Below, one piece after another: positions 41,647 through 50,893 of a DNA stretch of 64,000 nucleotides. Numbering within the stretch: position 1 is the first letter of the stretch; each line of letters starts with the position of its first letter. The notes beneath the pieces were generated by a model that searched no databases, was not told the DNA's origin, and saw only the letters and a list, made by a program, of their open reading frames with translations. Made by a program: the position numbers and the translations under genes. Source of the stretch: Roseateles_B sp051857535 (GTDB lineage: Bacteria; Pseudomonadota; Gammaproteobacteria; Burkholderiales; Burkholderiaceae_C); the NCBI RefSeq assembly GCF_051857535.1, contig NZ_JBPZGY010000003.1, forward strand, positions 124,001-188,000. Direction: 5' to 3'.

Positions 41647-43680
41647 ATGGAATTTCACAACCTCTACAACCACCAACTGGCGCGCATTGCGGTGGGCGTG
41701 CCTCAGTGCCGCATTGCCGATCCTGCCTTCAATGCGCTGCAGACGGCGGCCCTGATGCAGCAGGCGCACGAGGCCGGCGCGGCCGTGGTGGCCTTCCCCG
41801 AGCTGGGCCTCTCGGCCTACAGCTGCGACGATCTCTTCCACCAGCGAGCCCTGCTGGACGCCTGCGAGGAGGCCCTCGCCGAGCTGCTGCAGCACTCCCT
41901 GGCGCTGGCGCCCATTGCCATCGTGGGCCTGCCGCTGCGCCTGGAGCACCGGCTCTTCAACTGCGCCGTGGCCCTGCATCGCGGCCGGCTGCTGGCCGTG
42001 TGGCCCAAGACCTATCTGCCCAACTATGCCGAGTTCTACGAGGCCCGCCAGTTCAACGCGGCCGACGAACTACTGAGCCGCGAGATCGAGCTGCTGGGCC
42101 AGCGCGTGCCGGTGGGCAGCGATGTGCTGGTCGAGGCGCAGGACGTGCCGGGCCTGGTGCTGCATGCCGAGATCTGCGAGGACGTCTGGACCCCCATCCC
42201 GCCCTCCAGCTACGCGGCCCTGGCCGGCGCGACGGTGCTGGTGAACCTGTCAGCCTCCAATGTCACGGTGGGCAAGGCGGCGTACCGGCGCCAGTTGGTG
42301 TCGCAGCAGGCGGCGCGCTGCCTGGCAGCCTACGTCTACACCTCGGCCGGCGCGGGCGAGTCCAGCACCGACCTCGCCTGGGATGGCCAGGCGCTGATCA
42401 GTGAGAACGGCGAGCTGCTGGCCGAGTCGCAGCGCTACCACCGCGGCTCGCAGCTGATCTTCGCGGACGTGGACCTGGAGCGCCTCGCGCGTGAACGCAT
42501 GCGCCAGACCAGCTTCGGCACCTCGGTGCGCCGCCATGCCGCGCAGCTGCGGGACTTCCGCCGCGTCGGCCTGGAGCTGTCGCCTCCGCGTGATCGTGCC
42601 CTGGGCCTGCGCCGGCGCGTGGACCGCTTCCCCTATGTGCCGGCCGACCGCAGCCGGCGCGACGAGCGCTGCCACGAGGTCTTCAACATCCAGGTGCAGG
42701 CCCTGGTGCAGCGCCTGGAGTCCAGCGGCATCCGAAAGCTGGTGCTGGGCGTTTCGGGCGGCCTGGACTCGACCCATGCCCTGCTCGTGGCCGCCCGCGC
42801 CATGGACCAGTTGGGCCTGCCGCGCCAGCACATCATCGGCGTGACCATGCCGGGCTTCGCCACCAGCACCCGCACCCGCGACCAGGCCTGGCGGCTGATG
42901 CAGGCCATAGGCTGCGAGGCACGCGAGATCGACATCCGCCCCAGCTGCACGCAGATGCTGCAGGACCTGGGCCATCCTTATGCCGAGGGCCAGGCGGTCT
43001 ACGACGTCACCTTCGAGAACGTGCAGGCCGGTGAGCGCACCAGCCATCTCTTCCGTCTGGCCAACCACCTCGGTGCCCTGGTGCTGGGCACGGGCGATCT
43101 CAGCGAGCTGGCTCTGGGCTGGTGCACCTATGGCGTGGGCGACCACATGTCGCACTACAACGTGAACGCCAGCGTGCCCAAGACGCTCATCCAGTACCTG
43201 GTGCGCTGGGTGGCCGAAACGGACCAACTGGGCCATGACAGCGGCCGGGAGGTCCTGCTGGACATCCTCGCTACCGAGATCAGCCCCGAGCTGGTTCCGG
43301 GGCAGGCGCTGCAGAGCACAGAGAGTCACATCGGCCCCTACGAGCTGCAGGACTTCAATCTTTTCTACACCCTGCGCCATGGCTTCGCGCCGGCCAAGAT
43401 CGCCTTCCTCGCTCTGCAGGCCTGGGGCGATCGCGAGCAGGGGGACTGGCCGGATGGCGAGCATGTGCAGCGCAACGAATACGAGCTTGCCGAAATCAAA
43501 AGGGTGCTGGGCATCTTCGTCAAACGCTTCTTCCAGGGCAGCCAGTTCAAGCGCAGCTGCGTGCCCAACGCGCCCAAGGTGGGCAGTGGCGGATCGCTGT
43601 CGCCGCGGGGCGACTGGCGGGCTCCCAGCGATGGCGAAGCGGGCGTCTGGCTGGCCGATCTGCAGCGCATTCCGGCCTGA
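41647..43680 (+). CDS. nadE: Glutamine-dependent NAD+ synthetase
   Basis: 677 residues from the ATG encoding MEFHNLYNHQ; another ATG 9 nt upstream is as likely. N-terminal nitrilase-type glutaminase with catalytic Glu (AFPELGLSAY), Lys (VWPKTYLPNY) and Cys (AEICEDVWTP), followed by a synthetase domain with the PP-loop SGGLDSTHALL near residue 370. It amidates deamido-NAD+ with ATP and glutamine. Followed by glnB after 54 nt, a neighbourhood found in many betaproteobacteria. Confidence 0.96.
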   Translation: MEFHNLYNHQLARIAVGVPQCRIADPAFNALQTAALMQQAHEAGAAVVAFPELGLSAYSCDDLFHQRALLDACEEALAELLQHSLALAPIAIVGLPLRLEHRLFNCAVALHRGRLLAVWPKTYLPNYAEFYEARQFNAADELLSREIELLGQRVPVGSDVLVEAQDVPGLVLHAEICEDVWTPIPPSSYAALAGATVLVNLSASNVTVGKAAYRRQLVSQQAARCLAAYVYTSAGAGESSTDLAWDGQALISENGELLAESQRYHRGSQLIFADVDLERLARERMRQTSFGTSVRRHAAQLRDFRRVGLELSPPRDRALGLRRRVDRFPYVPADRSRRDERCHEVFNIQVQALVQRLESSGIRKLVLGVSGGLDSTHALLVAARAMDQLGLPRQHIIGVTMPGFATSTRTRDQAWRLMQAIGCEAREIDIRPSCTQMLQDLGHPYAEGQAVYDVTFENVQAGERTSHLFRLANHLGALVLGTGDLSELALGWCTYGVGDHMSHYNVNASVPKTLIQYLVRWVAETDQLGHDSGREVLLDILATEISPELVPGQALQSTESHIGPYELQDFNLFYTLRHGFAPAKIAFLALQAWGDREQGDWPDGEHVQRNEYELAEIKRVLGIFVKRFFQGSQFKRSCVPNAPKVGSGGSLSPRGDWRAPSDGEAGVWLADLQRIPA

Positions 43681-43734
43681 GTTCCATGCTTAAATCGGGG
43701 CAACAGTCTTTATCAATCCGCTTTGGAGTCCCCG

Positions 43735-44073
43735 ATGAAACAGATCACCGCCATCATCAAACCCTTCAAGCTGGACGAGGTCCGCGAGGCCCTGGCCGAG
43801 GTGGGGGCGTCCGGTCTGACCGTCACCGAGGTGAAGGGCTTCGGCCGCCAGAAGGGCCACACCGAGCTCTACCGCGGTGCCGAGTACGTGGTGGACTTCC
43901 TGCCCAAGGTGAAGGTGGAAGTGGTGGTGAAGGATGACGACGTCGAGCGCTGCATCGAGGCCATCCTCAAGGCCGCCAAGACCGGCAAGATCGGTGACGG
44001 CAAGATCTTCGTGACTCCGGTCGAACAGGTCATCCGCATTCGCACCGGTGAGGAAGACGAAGCAGCGGTCTGA
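43735..44073 (+). CDS. glnB: Nitrogen regulatory protein P-II
   Basis: 112 residues, MKQITAIIKPFKLDEVR at the start, with T-loop GRQKGHTELYRGAEYVVDFLP containing the uridylylated Tyr51 (part of YRGAEY) and the C-terminal GDGKIFVTPVEQVIRIRTGE. GGAG lies 7 nt before the ATG. P-II proteins read ATP/ADP, 2-oxoglutarate and uridylylation and bind targets; because of the neighbour nadE, and because a P-II protein controls NAD synthetase in Azospirillum, NadE is a candidate partner. Confidence 0.95.
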   Translation: MKQITAIIKPFKLDEVREALAEVGASGLTVTEVKGFGRQKGHTELYRGAEYVVDFLPKVKVEVVVKDDDVERCIEAILKAAKTGKIGDGKIFVTPVEQVIRIRTGEEDEAAV

Positions 44074-44093
44074 TCGGCAGTTCTGCCATGAAG

Positions 44094-44120
44094 AAGGGCG
44101 CCTCGCGAGGCGCCCTTTGC
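44094..44120. terminator. Bidirectional terminator between glnB and dgkA
   Basis: A perfect 24-nt palindrome, two 12-nt arms AAGGGCGCCTCG and CGAGGCGCCCTT, followed on the plus strand by TTGCTTT and, on the other strand, by CTTCTTC. It serves both converging genes. Confidence 0.88.
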
Positions 44121-44136
44121 TTTGGGGCCGAGGAAT

Positions 44137-44514
44137 TCAGGAAAAGCGATGCCAGGCCGCGGCGCCCCAGACGCCAGCACACAGCAGCAGGGACAGCAGC
44201 ACGGCCGCGCTGGCCAGGTCCTTGGCGCGCTTGGACAGCTCGTGAAGCTCAAAGCCCACGCGGTCGATGGCCGCCTCGATGCCGGAATTCAGCAGCTCCA
44301 CGATCAGCACCAGCAGCAGCGAGCCCAGCAGCAGGGCCGTCTCCACCCAGCCCTGGCCCAGCCAGAAGGCCAGGGGTACGGCCAGCAGGCACAGCCACAC
44401 CTCCTGGCGGAAGGCGCTTTCGCCGCTGTAGGCCGCGCGCAAGCCAGCCCAGGAGTAGCCGGCCGCATGCAGGATGCGATCCAGGCCGGTCCGGCCCTTG
44501 TGAGGGTTGCTCAT
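44137..44514 (-). CDS. dgkA: Diacylglycerol kinase
   Basis: 125 residues from the ATG encoding MSNPHKG; the longer upstream frame reads into the RDD gene and is not used. Three membrane helices surround the signature ELLNSGIEAAIDRV with the catalytic Glu and the ATP-Mg region, preceded by the GES/AFRQE motif. It phosphorylates diacylglycerol from membrane-derived oligosaccharide or lipid turnover to phosphatidic acid. It overlaps the RDD gene by 4 nt and ends the sigma-factor operon. Confidence 0.95.
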   Translation of the reverse strand: MSNPHKGRTGLDRILHAAGYSWAGLRAAYSGESAFRQEVWLCLLAVPLAFWLGQGWVETALLLGSLLLVLIVELLNSGIEAAIDRVGFELHELSKRAKDLASAAVLLSLLLCAGVWGAAAWHRFS

Positions 44515-45026
44515 GGCTTCTTGCGTGCAGGCGGCAGTTGCGTGATCACGCGGGTCCGGCACAGCAGGTCGTGCAGGAACTGGCGTGAGGGGTGCATGCG
44601 GGCCAGCAGGACGTAGCCCAGCACGCCCGCGAGCAGGGCGCCGAAGATGGCGCCGCCGCCATGCAGCTCGGCGAAGTAGACCGAGGCCAGCGCCGGCAGG
44701 AACCACAGCCAGGACAGCAGGTAGCGGGCGAGGGCGCGCCCCTGTCGCAGGGGCGCGCCGTGTTCGTCGACCACGCGCAGGTGCCAGGCCTTCATAGCGA
44801 CGGTCTGGCCGCCATGCGTCCAGAACCAGATGAAGTAGATGCCCAGCACCACGAACTCGAAGGCCTGCAGGCCGGTCTTGCCGATCAGGGCGCTGCGCTG
44901 CTGGGTGAGGGCCGCATAGAGATAGCCCGAGATGAAGGTGACGCCGAAGAGCAGCACGCCTTCATACAGGAAGGACGCCATGCGGCGCCACAGGCTCGGC
45001 GCCTGTTCAGGGAACTGCGTGTCCAT
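44511..45026 (-). CDS. RDD family membrane protein
   Basis: 171 residues with about four membrane segments. The RDD-type signatures are visible as LWRRMASFLYEGVLLFGV at the N terminus, GGQTVAMKAWHLRVVDEHG and HDLLCRTRVI. The family is of unknown function, with some members linked to ion exchange or stress. ATGA overlap with dgkA indicates translational coupling. Confidence 0.88.
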   Translation of the reverse strand: MDTQFPEQAPSLWRRMASFLYEGVLLFGVTFISGYLYAALTQQRSALIGKTGLQAFEFVVLGIYFIWFWTHGGQTVAMKAWHLRVVDEHGAPLRQGRALARYLLSWLWFLPALASVYFAELHGGGAIFGALLAGVLGYVLLARMHPSRQFLHDLLCRTRVITQLPPARKKP

Positions 45027-45029
45027 GGT

Positions 45030-45845
45030 TCAGCGAGCGGGGGCCGAGGCTGCGGCGGATGGCTGAGGGGCGCGGGGCAGCAGGGTCTTGGGATCGACCA
45101 GGGCCGGGTCCACGACGATCTTGCGCCGGCCAGGCAGTTGGCGTCCCGCATGCGGCACGCCTTGGGTGATCAGCACCGTGCTGACGCCCGGACGCGCCTG
45201 CAGCACCGAGGGTGCGACGGCCACCGGGGCGGCGGCTTGCCTCGGGGGTACGAAGGCAGACTTGGCGCCGCTCAGCGGCTTCTGGGCCTGGGCTGCAGCC
45301 TTGGGGTCCGCACGCTTCCGGGCGGCCTTCTCGGCGCCCTTCTGGGCCAGGGCCTGGCGCTCCTCGGGCGTGAGGGCCTGGTAGGCCTCCCACTTGGATT
45401 GCAGCTTTTCCGACTGCAGCTTTTCATCGCGCAGCTGAGGATTGGACTGGAAGCCTACGCGCGCCTGCTGGCGCTCTGCGGGGCTCATGCGCGTCCAGGC
45501 GATCATGCGTTCGCGCAGGCGGGCCTGCTGCTCGGGCGTGAGGGTGTGGAAGCGGGCGGCGATCTCGAGCCACTTGCTCTTGCGGGCGGCATCCAGGCCG
45601 TCCCATTCATCCGCCAACGGGGCCAGCACGGCCTGCTGGGCCGGGCTGAGGCTGGCCCAGCGTTGGTCGCCCACCAAGCTGGCGGTGGGCAAGGGCTTGG
45701 GGGCGGGAGGCAGGGCTGCCGAGGCGGGCACGGCGGCGCTGGCGGCCAGGGCGGGCGCTTCGCTGGGCTGGGCGTGGGCAGCACTCAGCAGTGCCGGGAT
45801 CAGCAGCAGGGCGAGCAGGCGGCGGACGTTCAGCGCAGGCGTCAT
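45030..45845 (-). CDS. DUF3106 domain-containing exported protein
   Basis: 271 residues from the MTPALNV start. A signal peptide ends near residue 26 (SAAHAQ). The mature protein has an Ala/Pro-rich stretch, then the DUF3106 region (WASLSPAQQAVLAPLADEWD ... WLEIAARFHTLTPEQQARLRERMIAW in parts, with the W...L.P..Q repeats), a Lys/Ala linker and a Pro/Ala tail. Periplasmic location is expected; function unknown. The repeats of L-T/S-P-E-Q resemble helical Zn- or stress-sensor modules such as Spy/CpxP, an inference only. Confidence 0.8.
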   Translation of the reverse strand: MTPALNVRRLLALLLIPALLSAAHAQPSEAPALAASAAVPASAALPPAPKPLPTASLVGDQRWASLSPAQQAVLAPLADEWDGLDAARKSKWLEIAARFHTLTPEQQARLRERMIAWTRMSPAERQQARVGFQSNPQLRDEKLQSEKLQSKWEAYQALTPEERQALAQKGAEKAARKRADPKAAAQAQKPLSGAKSAFVPPRQAAAPVAVAPSVLQARPGVSTVLITQGVPHAGRQLPGRRKIVVDPALVDPKTLLPRAPQPSAAASAPAR

Positions 45846-45855
45846 GGGCGGGCGG

Positions 45856-46329
45856 TCACTCTTCGTGTCGTTCTTGTTGCTCGTCCGGATTCTCATCCAG
45901 GTATTCCTTGAAGCCCGGGTCGCTGTAGGCGGCGGGCGGCAGGGGCTTGGCCAGCATGGCGGTGTCCACCTCGGCGGCGGCGAGGATCTGCTGGTACCAC
46001 TGGCTGTGCTGGATCAGCAGCAGGCCGGCCAGCAGCAGGAGCAGAGGTGTCAGCGAGGCCAGCTTGAACCAGCGCGCCGGGCGATCACCGCCCTGCAGGG
46101 CGAGGGTGCTGCCCATGCGCAGGGTCTGCTCGGCGGTGACGGGCGCCGCCACGCGGGCTTCCTTGGCCTTGCGCAGGGCCTGCTCGCGCGCGAAGCGCAG
46201 GCGTTCGGTGATGTCGGCAGGCAGGTCGTCCGCGGCCTGGCTCAGGCCGGCGGCCAGGCGCTTGCCATAGGCCGACACGCGGGCATCGACTGCCGGATCC
46301 ATGCCGGCCGTGGTCGTGAGCTTGTTCAT
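45856..46329 (-). CDS. DUF3619 family single-pass membrane protein (possible anti-sigma factor)
   Basis: 157 residues. The cytoplasmic N-terminal part (1-75) is helical, the single membrane segment is about 91-110 (LASLTPLLLLLAGLLLIQH), and a short periplasmic tail follows. Start codon overlap (ATGA) with the sigma gene stop and the one-TM topology fit an anti-sigma factor for it, but no ZAS or RseA motif is present, so this is only inferred from neighbourhood. Confidence 0.82.
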   Translation of the reverse strand: MNKLTTTAGMDPAVDARVSAYGKRLAAGLSQAADDLPADITERLRFAREQALRKAKEARVAAPVTAEQTLRMGSTLALQGGDRPARWFKLASLTPLLLLLAGLLLIQHSQWYQQILAAAEVDTAMLAKPLPPAAYSDPGFKEYLDENPDEQQERHEE

Positions 46330-46892
46330 AGTGTGATCCCCTTGCCTTTGAGCGCCTTCGCCAGTGCGTGAACGGCCCGGGAGCAGTGCGTCTTGACGCT
46401 TCCCTCCGAGCAACCCATGACGCTGGCCGTCTCGGCGACGTCCAACTCTTCCCAGTAACGCAGCAGAAACGCTTCCCGTTGACGCGCCGGCAGCTGACTG
46501 ACCTCGGCGTCGATGGCCTGGAGGATCTGGCCGCGCGAAACCTCGTCCGCCGCGCTGAGCGTACCCAGGCCGCCGTTGCTGCTGGTGAGGGTTTCCAGCA
46601 GGTCGAAGTCATCGTCCGGATCCGCGCCCTCGACGTCCGACATATTGAACATGACGGCGTTGCGGACCTTCTGGCGCCGGAACCAGTCCATGGTCGCATT
46701 GGACAGGATGCGCTGGAAGAGCAGGGGCAGCTCCGCCGCCGGGCGGTCGAAGTACTTCTCGGCCAGTCGGATCATGGAATCCTGGACGATGTCCAGGGCG
46801 GCATCGTCGTCGCGGACCATGTAGACGGTGCGCTTGAAAGCCCGCCGGTCGACGCTCTTCAGGAAATCGTTGAGTTCTTTGTCTGTCGCCAA
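46326..46892 (-). CDS. ECF-type RNA polymerase sigma factor
   Basis: 188 residues. Region 2 is at about 10-75 (RRAFKRTVYMVRDDDAALDIVQDSM in parts, and ILSNATMDWFRRQK, the -10-binding part), and region 4 at 128-180 (LPARQREAFLLRYWEELDVAETASVMGCSEGSVKTHCSRA in parts, a clear helix-turn-helix). It directs RNA polymerase to a promoter set not known here. First gene of the operon sigma-DUF3619-DUF3106-RDD-dgkA, all closely spaced or overlapping. Confidence 0.93.
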   Translation of the reverse strand: MATDKELNDFLKSVDRRAFKRTVYMVRDDDAALDIVQDSMIRLAEKYFDRPAAELPLLFQRILSNATMDWFRRQKVRNAVMFNMSDVEGADPDDDFDLLETLTSSNGGLGTLSAADEVSRGQILQAIDAEVSQLPARQREAFLLRYWEELDVAETASVMGCSEGSVKTHCSRAVHALAKALKGKGITL

Positions 46893-47042
46893 GATGGATC
46901 CAGTGCGCCCGGGCCGGGGCGCCGGCGGGAAAAACGTCGCGGATTATGGCACTGCGGCTGGAATTGGAGTCCAGCCCCCAGTCAGGGCGCCAATTCCATG
47001 CATAATGTTGCTTCGCACAATGAGTTCCCAAGGTCTCAAGCT

Positions 47043-47070
47043 GGTGCCCGACCGGGGCGCCGAGTTTTTT
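47043..47070 (+). terminator. Terminator-like hairpin in the ilvB leader
   Basis: GGTGCCC pairs with GGGCGCC (one G-U) around GACCG, followed 3 nt later by TTTTTT. It lies between a possible -10 (CATAAT, 47001-47006) and ilvB on the same strand. No gene ends nearby on the plus strand, so it would be inside the ilvB leader. No branched-chain leader peptide was found. Confidence 0.5.
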
Positions 47071-47156
47071 GACCGCGCACGTTCCGAATCCGCCTCACAA
47101 GGGTGTGAAGAGGAGCACCGATGGTTTTTCGTCAGAGAAATTCACAGAGGTTCGAC

Positions 47157-48959
47157 ATGGATATGTCTGCCGCGGACGTCAAACGTGCAGCGACCGATGG
47201 TCGTGCACAACCGCATTCTTCTTCCCATACCCAGTCCTTTTCAGGTCAGGAGCTCAATGGCTCCGAGATCCTGGTCCGTAGCCTGCAAGCAGAGGGTGTC
47301 AAGTACCTCTGGGGCTATCCGGGCGGCGCTGTCCTCTACATCTACGACGCGCTCTACAAGCAGGACTCCATCCAACACGTCTTGGTGCGCCACGAGCAGG
47401 CCGCCGTGCATGCCGCTGACGGCTATGCCCGCGCCACCGGCGAAGTCGGTGTGGCCCTGGTGACCTCGGGTCCCGGCGTCACCAATGCCATCACTGGCAT
47501 CGCGACCGCCTACATGGACTCCATTCCCATGGTGATCGTGACCGGCCAGGTCCCCACGCCCGCCATCGGCCTGGATGCCTTCCAGGAATGTGACACCGTG
47601 GGCATCACCCGCCCCATCGTCAAACACAACTTCCTCGTGAAGGACGTGCGCGACCTGGCGAGCACGCTCAAGAAGGCCTTCCACATCGCCCGTACCGGCC
47701 GCCCGGGCCCGGTGGTGGTGGACATCCCCAAGGACGTCTCCCTCAACAAGACCCACTTCAGCTACCCGGCCACGGTCGAGATGCGCTCCTACAACCCCGT
47801 CAAGAAGGGGCACTCGGGGCAGATTCGCAAGGCCGTGCAGTTGCTGATGGCGGCCAAGCGCCCCTACATCTATACCGGCGGCGGCGTCATCCTGGGCGAG
47901 GCCACGGCCGAGCTGCGCGAGCTGGTCAACCTGCTGGGCTACCCCTGCACCAACACCCTGATGGGCCTGGGCTCCATGCCCGGCACCGACCCGCGCTTCC
48001 TGGGCATGCTGGGCATGCACGGCACTTACGAGGCCAATATGACCATGCAGCACTGCGATGTGCTGCTGGCCGTGGGCGCCCGCTTTGATGACCGCGTGAT
48101 CGGCAACCCCAAGCACTTCGCGCAGGTCGAGCGCAAGATCATCCACGTGGACATCGACCCCTCGTCGATCTCCAAGCGCGTGCGGGTGGACATTCCCATC
48201 GTTGGCGACGTCAAGGACGTGCTGCAGGAACTGATCCACCAGATCAAGGAAGCGCAGGCCCGCCCGGACAGCAACGCCATCAACGCCTGGTGGAGCCAGA
48301 TCAACGAATGGCGCCGCAAGGACTGCCTGGCCTACAAGCGCGACAGCGAGGTCATCAAGCCGCAGATGGTCGTCGAGACCCTTTGGAACCTGACCCGCGA
48401 CCGTGACACCTACATCACCTCCGATGTGGGCCAGCACCAGATGTGGGCCGCGCAGTTCTACAAGTTCGACGAACCCCGCCGCTGGATCAACTCCGGCGGC
48501 CTGGGCACCATGGGCGTGGGGCTGCCCTACGCCATGGGCATCAAGTTGGCCAAGCCTGAGTCGGATGTGTTCTGCATCACCGGCGAAGGCTCCATCCAGA
48601 TGTGCATCCAGGAGCTCTCGACCTGCCAGCAGTACAAGACGCCGGTCAAGATCGTCTCCCTCAACAACCGCTACCTGGGCATGGTGCGGCAGTGGCAGGA
48701 GCTCGACTACGAGGGCCGCTACTCCCACAGCTACATGGATGCGCTGCCCAACTTCGTCAAGCTGGCGGAGGCCTACGGGCATGTGGGCCTCCTCGTCGAG
48801 CATCCGTCTGACGTGGAACCCGCGCTGCGCGAGGCCATGCGCCTGAAGGACCGCACCGTCTTCCTGGACGTGCGCACCGATCCGACCGAGAACGTCTGGC
48901 CCATGGTCAAGGCGGGCAAGGGTATTTCGGAAATGCTGCTGGGGTCCGAGGACCTGTGA
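47157..48959 (+). CDS. ilvB: Acetolactate synthase large subunit
   Basis: 600 residues from the MDMSAAD start with AGAGG 6 nt upstream; an ATG 36 nt earlier with AGGAG 5 nt upstream is a serious alternative. ThDP-dependent enzyme joining two pyruvates, or pyruvate with 2-oxobutyrate. The catalytic Glu is in RHEQAAVHAADGYAR; the FAD and middle domains follow; the ThDP-Mg motif GEGSIQ...NN (EGSIQMCIQE...LNNRY) lies near 475-505. It is feedback controlled via the small subunit encoded by ilvH. The hairpin at 47043 precedes it. Confidence 0.96.
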   Translation: MDMSAADVKRAATDGRAQPHSSSHTQSFSGQELNGSEILVRSLQAEGVKYLWGYPGGAVLYIYDALYKQDSIQHVLVRHEQAAVHAADGYARATGEVGVALVTSGPGVTNAITGIATAYMDSIPMVIVTGQVPTPAIGLDAFQECDTVGITRPIVKHNFLVKDVRDLASTLKKAFHIARTGRPGPVVVDIPKDVSLNKTHFSYPATVEMRSYNPVKKGHSGQIRKAVQLLMAAKRPYIYTGGGVILGEATAELRELVNLLGYPCTNTLMGLGSMPGTDPRFLGMLGMHGTYEANMTMQHCDVLLAVGARFDDRVIGNPKHFAQVERKIIHVDIDPSSISKRVRVDIPIVGDVKDVLQELIHQIKEAQARPDSNAINAWWSQINEWRRKDCLAYKRDSEVIKPQMVVETLWNLTRDRDTYITSDVGQHQMWAAQFYKFDEPRRWINSGGLGTMGVGLPYAMGIKLAKPESDVFCITGEGSIQMCIQELSTCQQYKTPVKIVSLNNRYLGMVRQWQELDYEGRYSHSYMDALPNFVKLAEAYGHVGLLVEHPSDVEPALREAMRLKDRTVFLDVRTDPTENVWPMVKAGKGISEMLLGSEDL

Positions 48960-49127
48960 TCCCTTCGTGAGCCCTGCACGGTCCGCCGGCTTACCGGCCC
49001 CGGACCGGCGCAGGGTCCGCGAGGAATCGCATCGGCGCCCCCCAGCATTCTTTTTCATCAGTCGAAGAGCGTGGCCAAGGGCCGTCGGTTACCGCCGCCG
49101 GCCTGAAGAGCGCGAAGGACGAGACCC

Positions 49128-49619
49128 ATGAGACACATCATTGCTTTGCTCATCGAGAACGAGCCGGGTGCGCTGTCGCGCGTCGTGGCCCTGTTCTCCG
49201 CCCGGGGCTACAACATCGAGAGCCTCACCGTGGCGCCGACGGAAGACCCGTCGCTGTCCCGCATGACCATCGTGACCACCGGCTCCGATGACGTCATCGA
49301 ACAGATCACCAAGCACCTGAATCGGCTGATCGAGGTCGTCAAGGTCGTGGACCTCACCGAGGGCAACTACACCGAACGTGAGCTGATGCTCATCAAGGTG
49401 CGAGCCGTCGGCAAGGAGCGCGAGGAAATGAAGCGCACGGCGGACATCTTCCGCGGCCGCATCATCGACGTGACCGAGAAGACCTATACCGTCGAGCTGA
49501 CCGGCGACGCCAGCAAGCTCGACGCCTTCATCGATGCCATCGATCGCACCGCCATCCTCGAGACCGTGCGCACCGGCGCCAGCGGCATCGGCCGCGGTGA
49601 GCGCATCTTGAGAGTTTGA
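49128..49619 (+). CDS. ilvH: Acetolactate synthase regulatory small subunit
   Basis: 163 residues: ACT domain at the N terminus (HIIALLIENEPGALSRVVALFSARGYNIESL in parts, valine-binding) followed by the C-terminal activation domain. It binds IlvB and gives valine feedback. The gap to ilvB is about 170 nt, without a clear gene. Confidence 0.95.
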   Translation: MRHIIALLIENEPGALSRVVALFSARGYNIESLTVAPTEDPSLSRMTIVTTGSDDVIEQITKHLNRLIEVVKVVDLTEGNYTERELMLIKVRAVGKEREEMKRTADIFRGRIIDVTEKTYTVELTGDASKLDAFIDAIDRTAILETVRTGASGIGRGERILRV

Positions 49620-49773
49620 CCTTTCCCCTGGCGGCAGCCCCGCGGGGTGCTGCCGTCGCCCTGCCGACCATGAGCCGGCAGGGCAGCGGACCTGGCTCGG
49701 TGTGGCCCCGGCACGAGGTTCGCCTGCTCAAGGGGCCCGAACATTGATTGCAAAGTTTTTCCTGGAGACCGAC

Positions 49774-50790
<1,017 letters not shown>

Positions 50791-50806
50791 TCAAGCACTG
50801 AGTCAC

Positions 50807-50864
50807 GGGATTCGCGAATCCCTTTAGAGAGCCGCGTCGCCTCCGGGCAGACGCGGCTTTTTTA
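50807..50864 (+). terminator. Terminator region of ilvC
   Basis: A palindrome GGGATTCGCGAATCCC (50807-50822) is followed by AGCCGCGTC (50830-50838) paired with GACGCGGCT (50850-50858) and six more T. The pssA start lies 30 nt downstream, so pssA either has its own promoter or depends on read-through. Confidence 0.85.
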
Positions 50865-50893
50865 TGGCGACGCTTGCGCTATCCTCCTTGCCC

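Noticed and set aside
44094..44117. The 24-nt palindrome as an operator of glnB or dgkA
   Set aside because: It lies after the stop codons of two converging genes with T-rich tails on both sides; a bidirectional terminator is the simpler reading.
46947..47007. A 19-codon ORF with three Leu codons (MALRLELESS...) as an ilvB leader peptide
   Set aside because: No ribosome site, no run of branched-chain codons, and it probably lies upstream of the likely transcription start (CATAAT at 47001).
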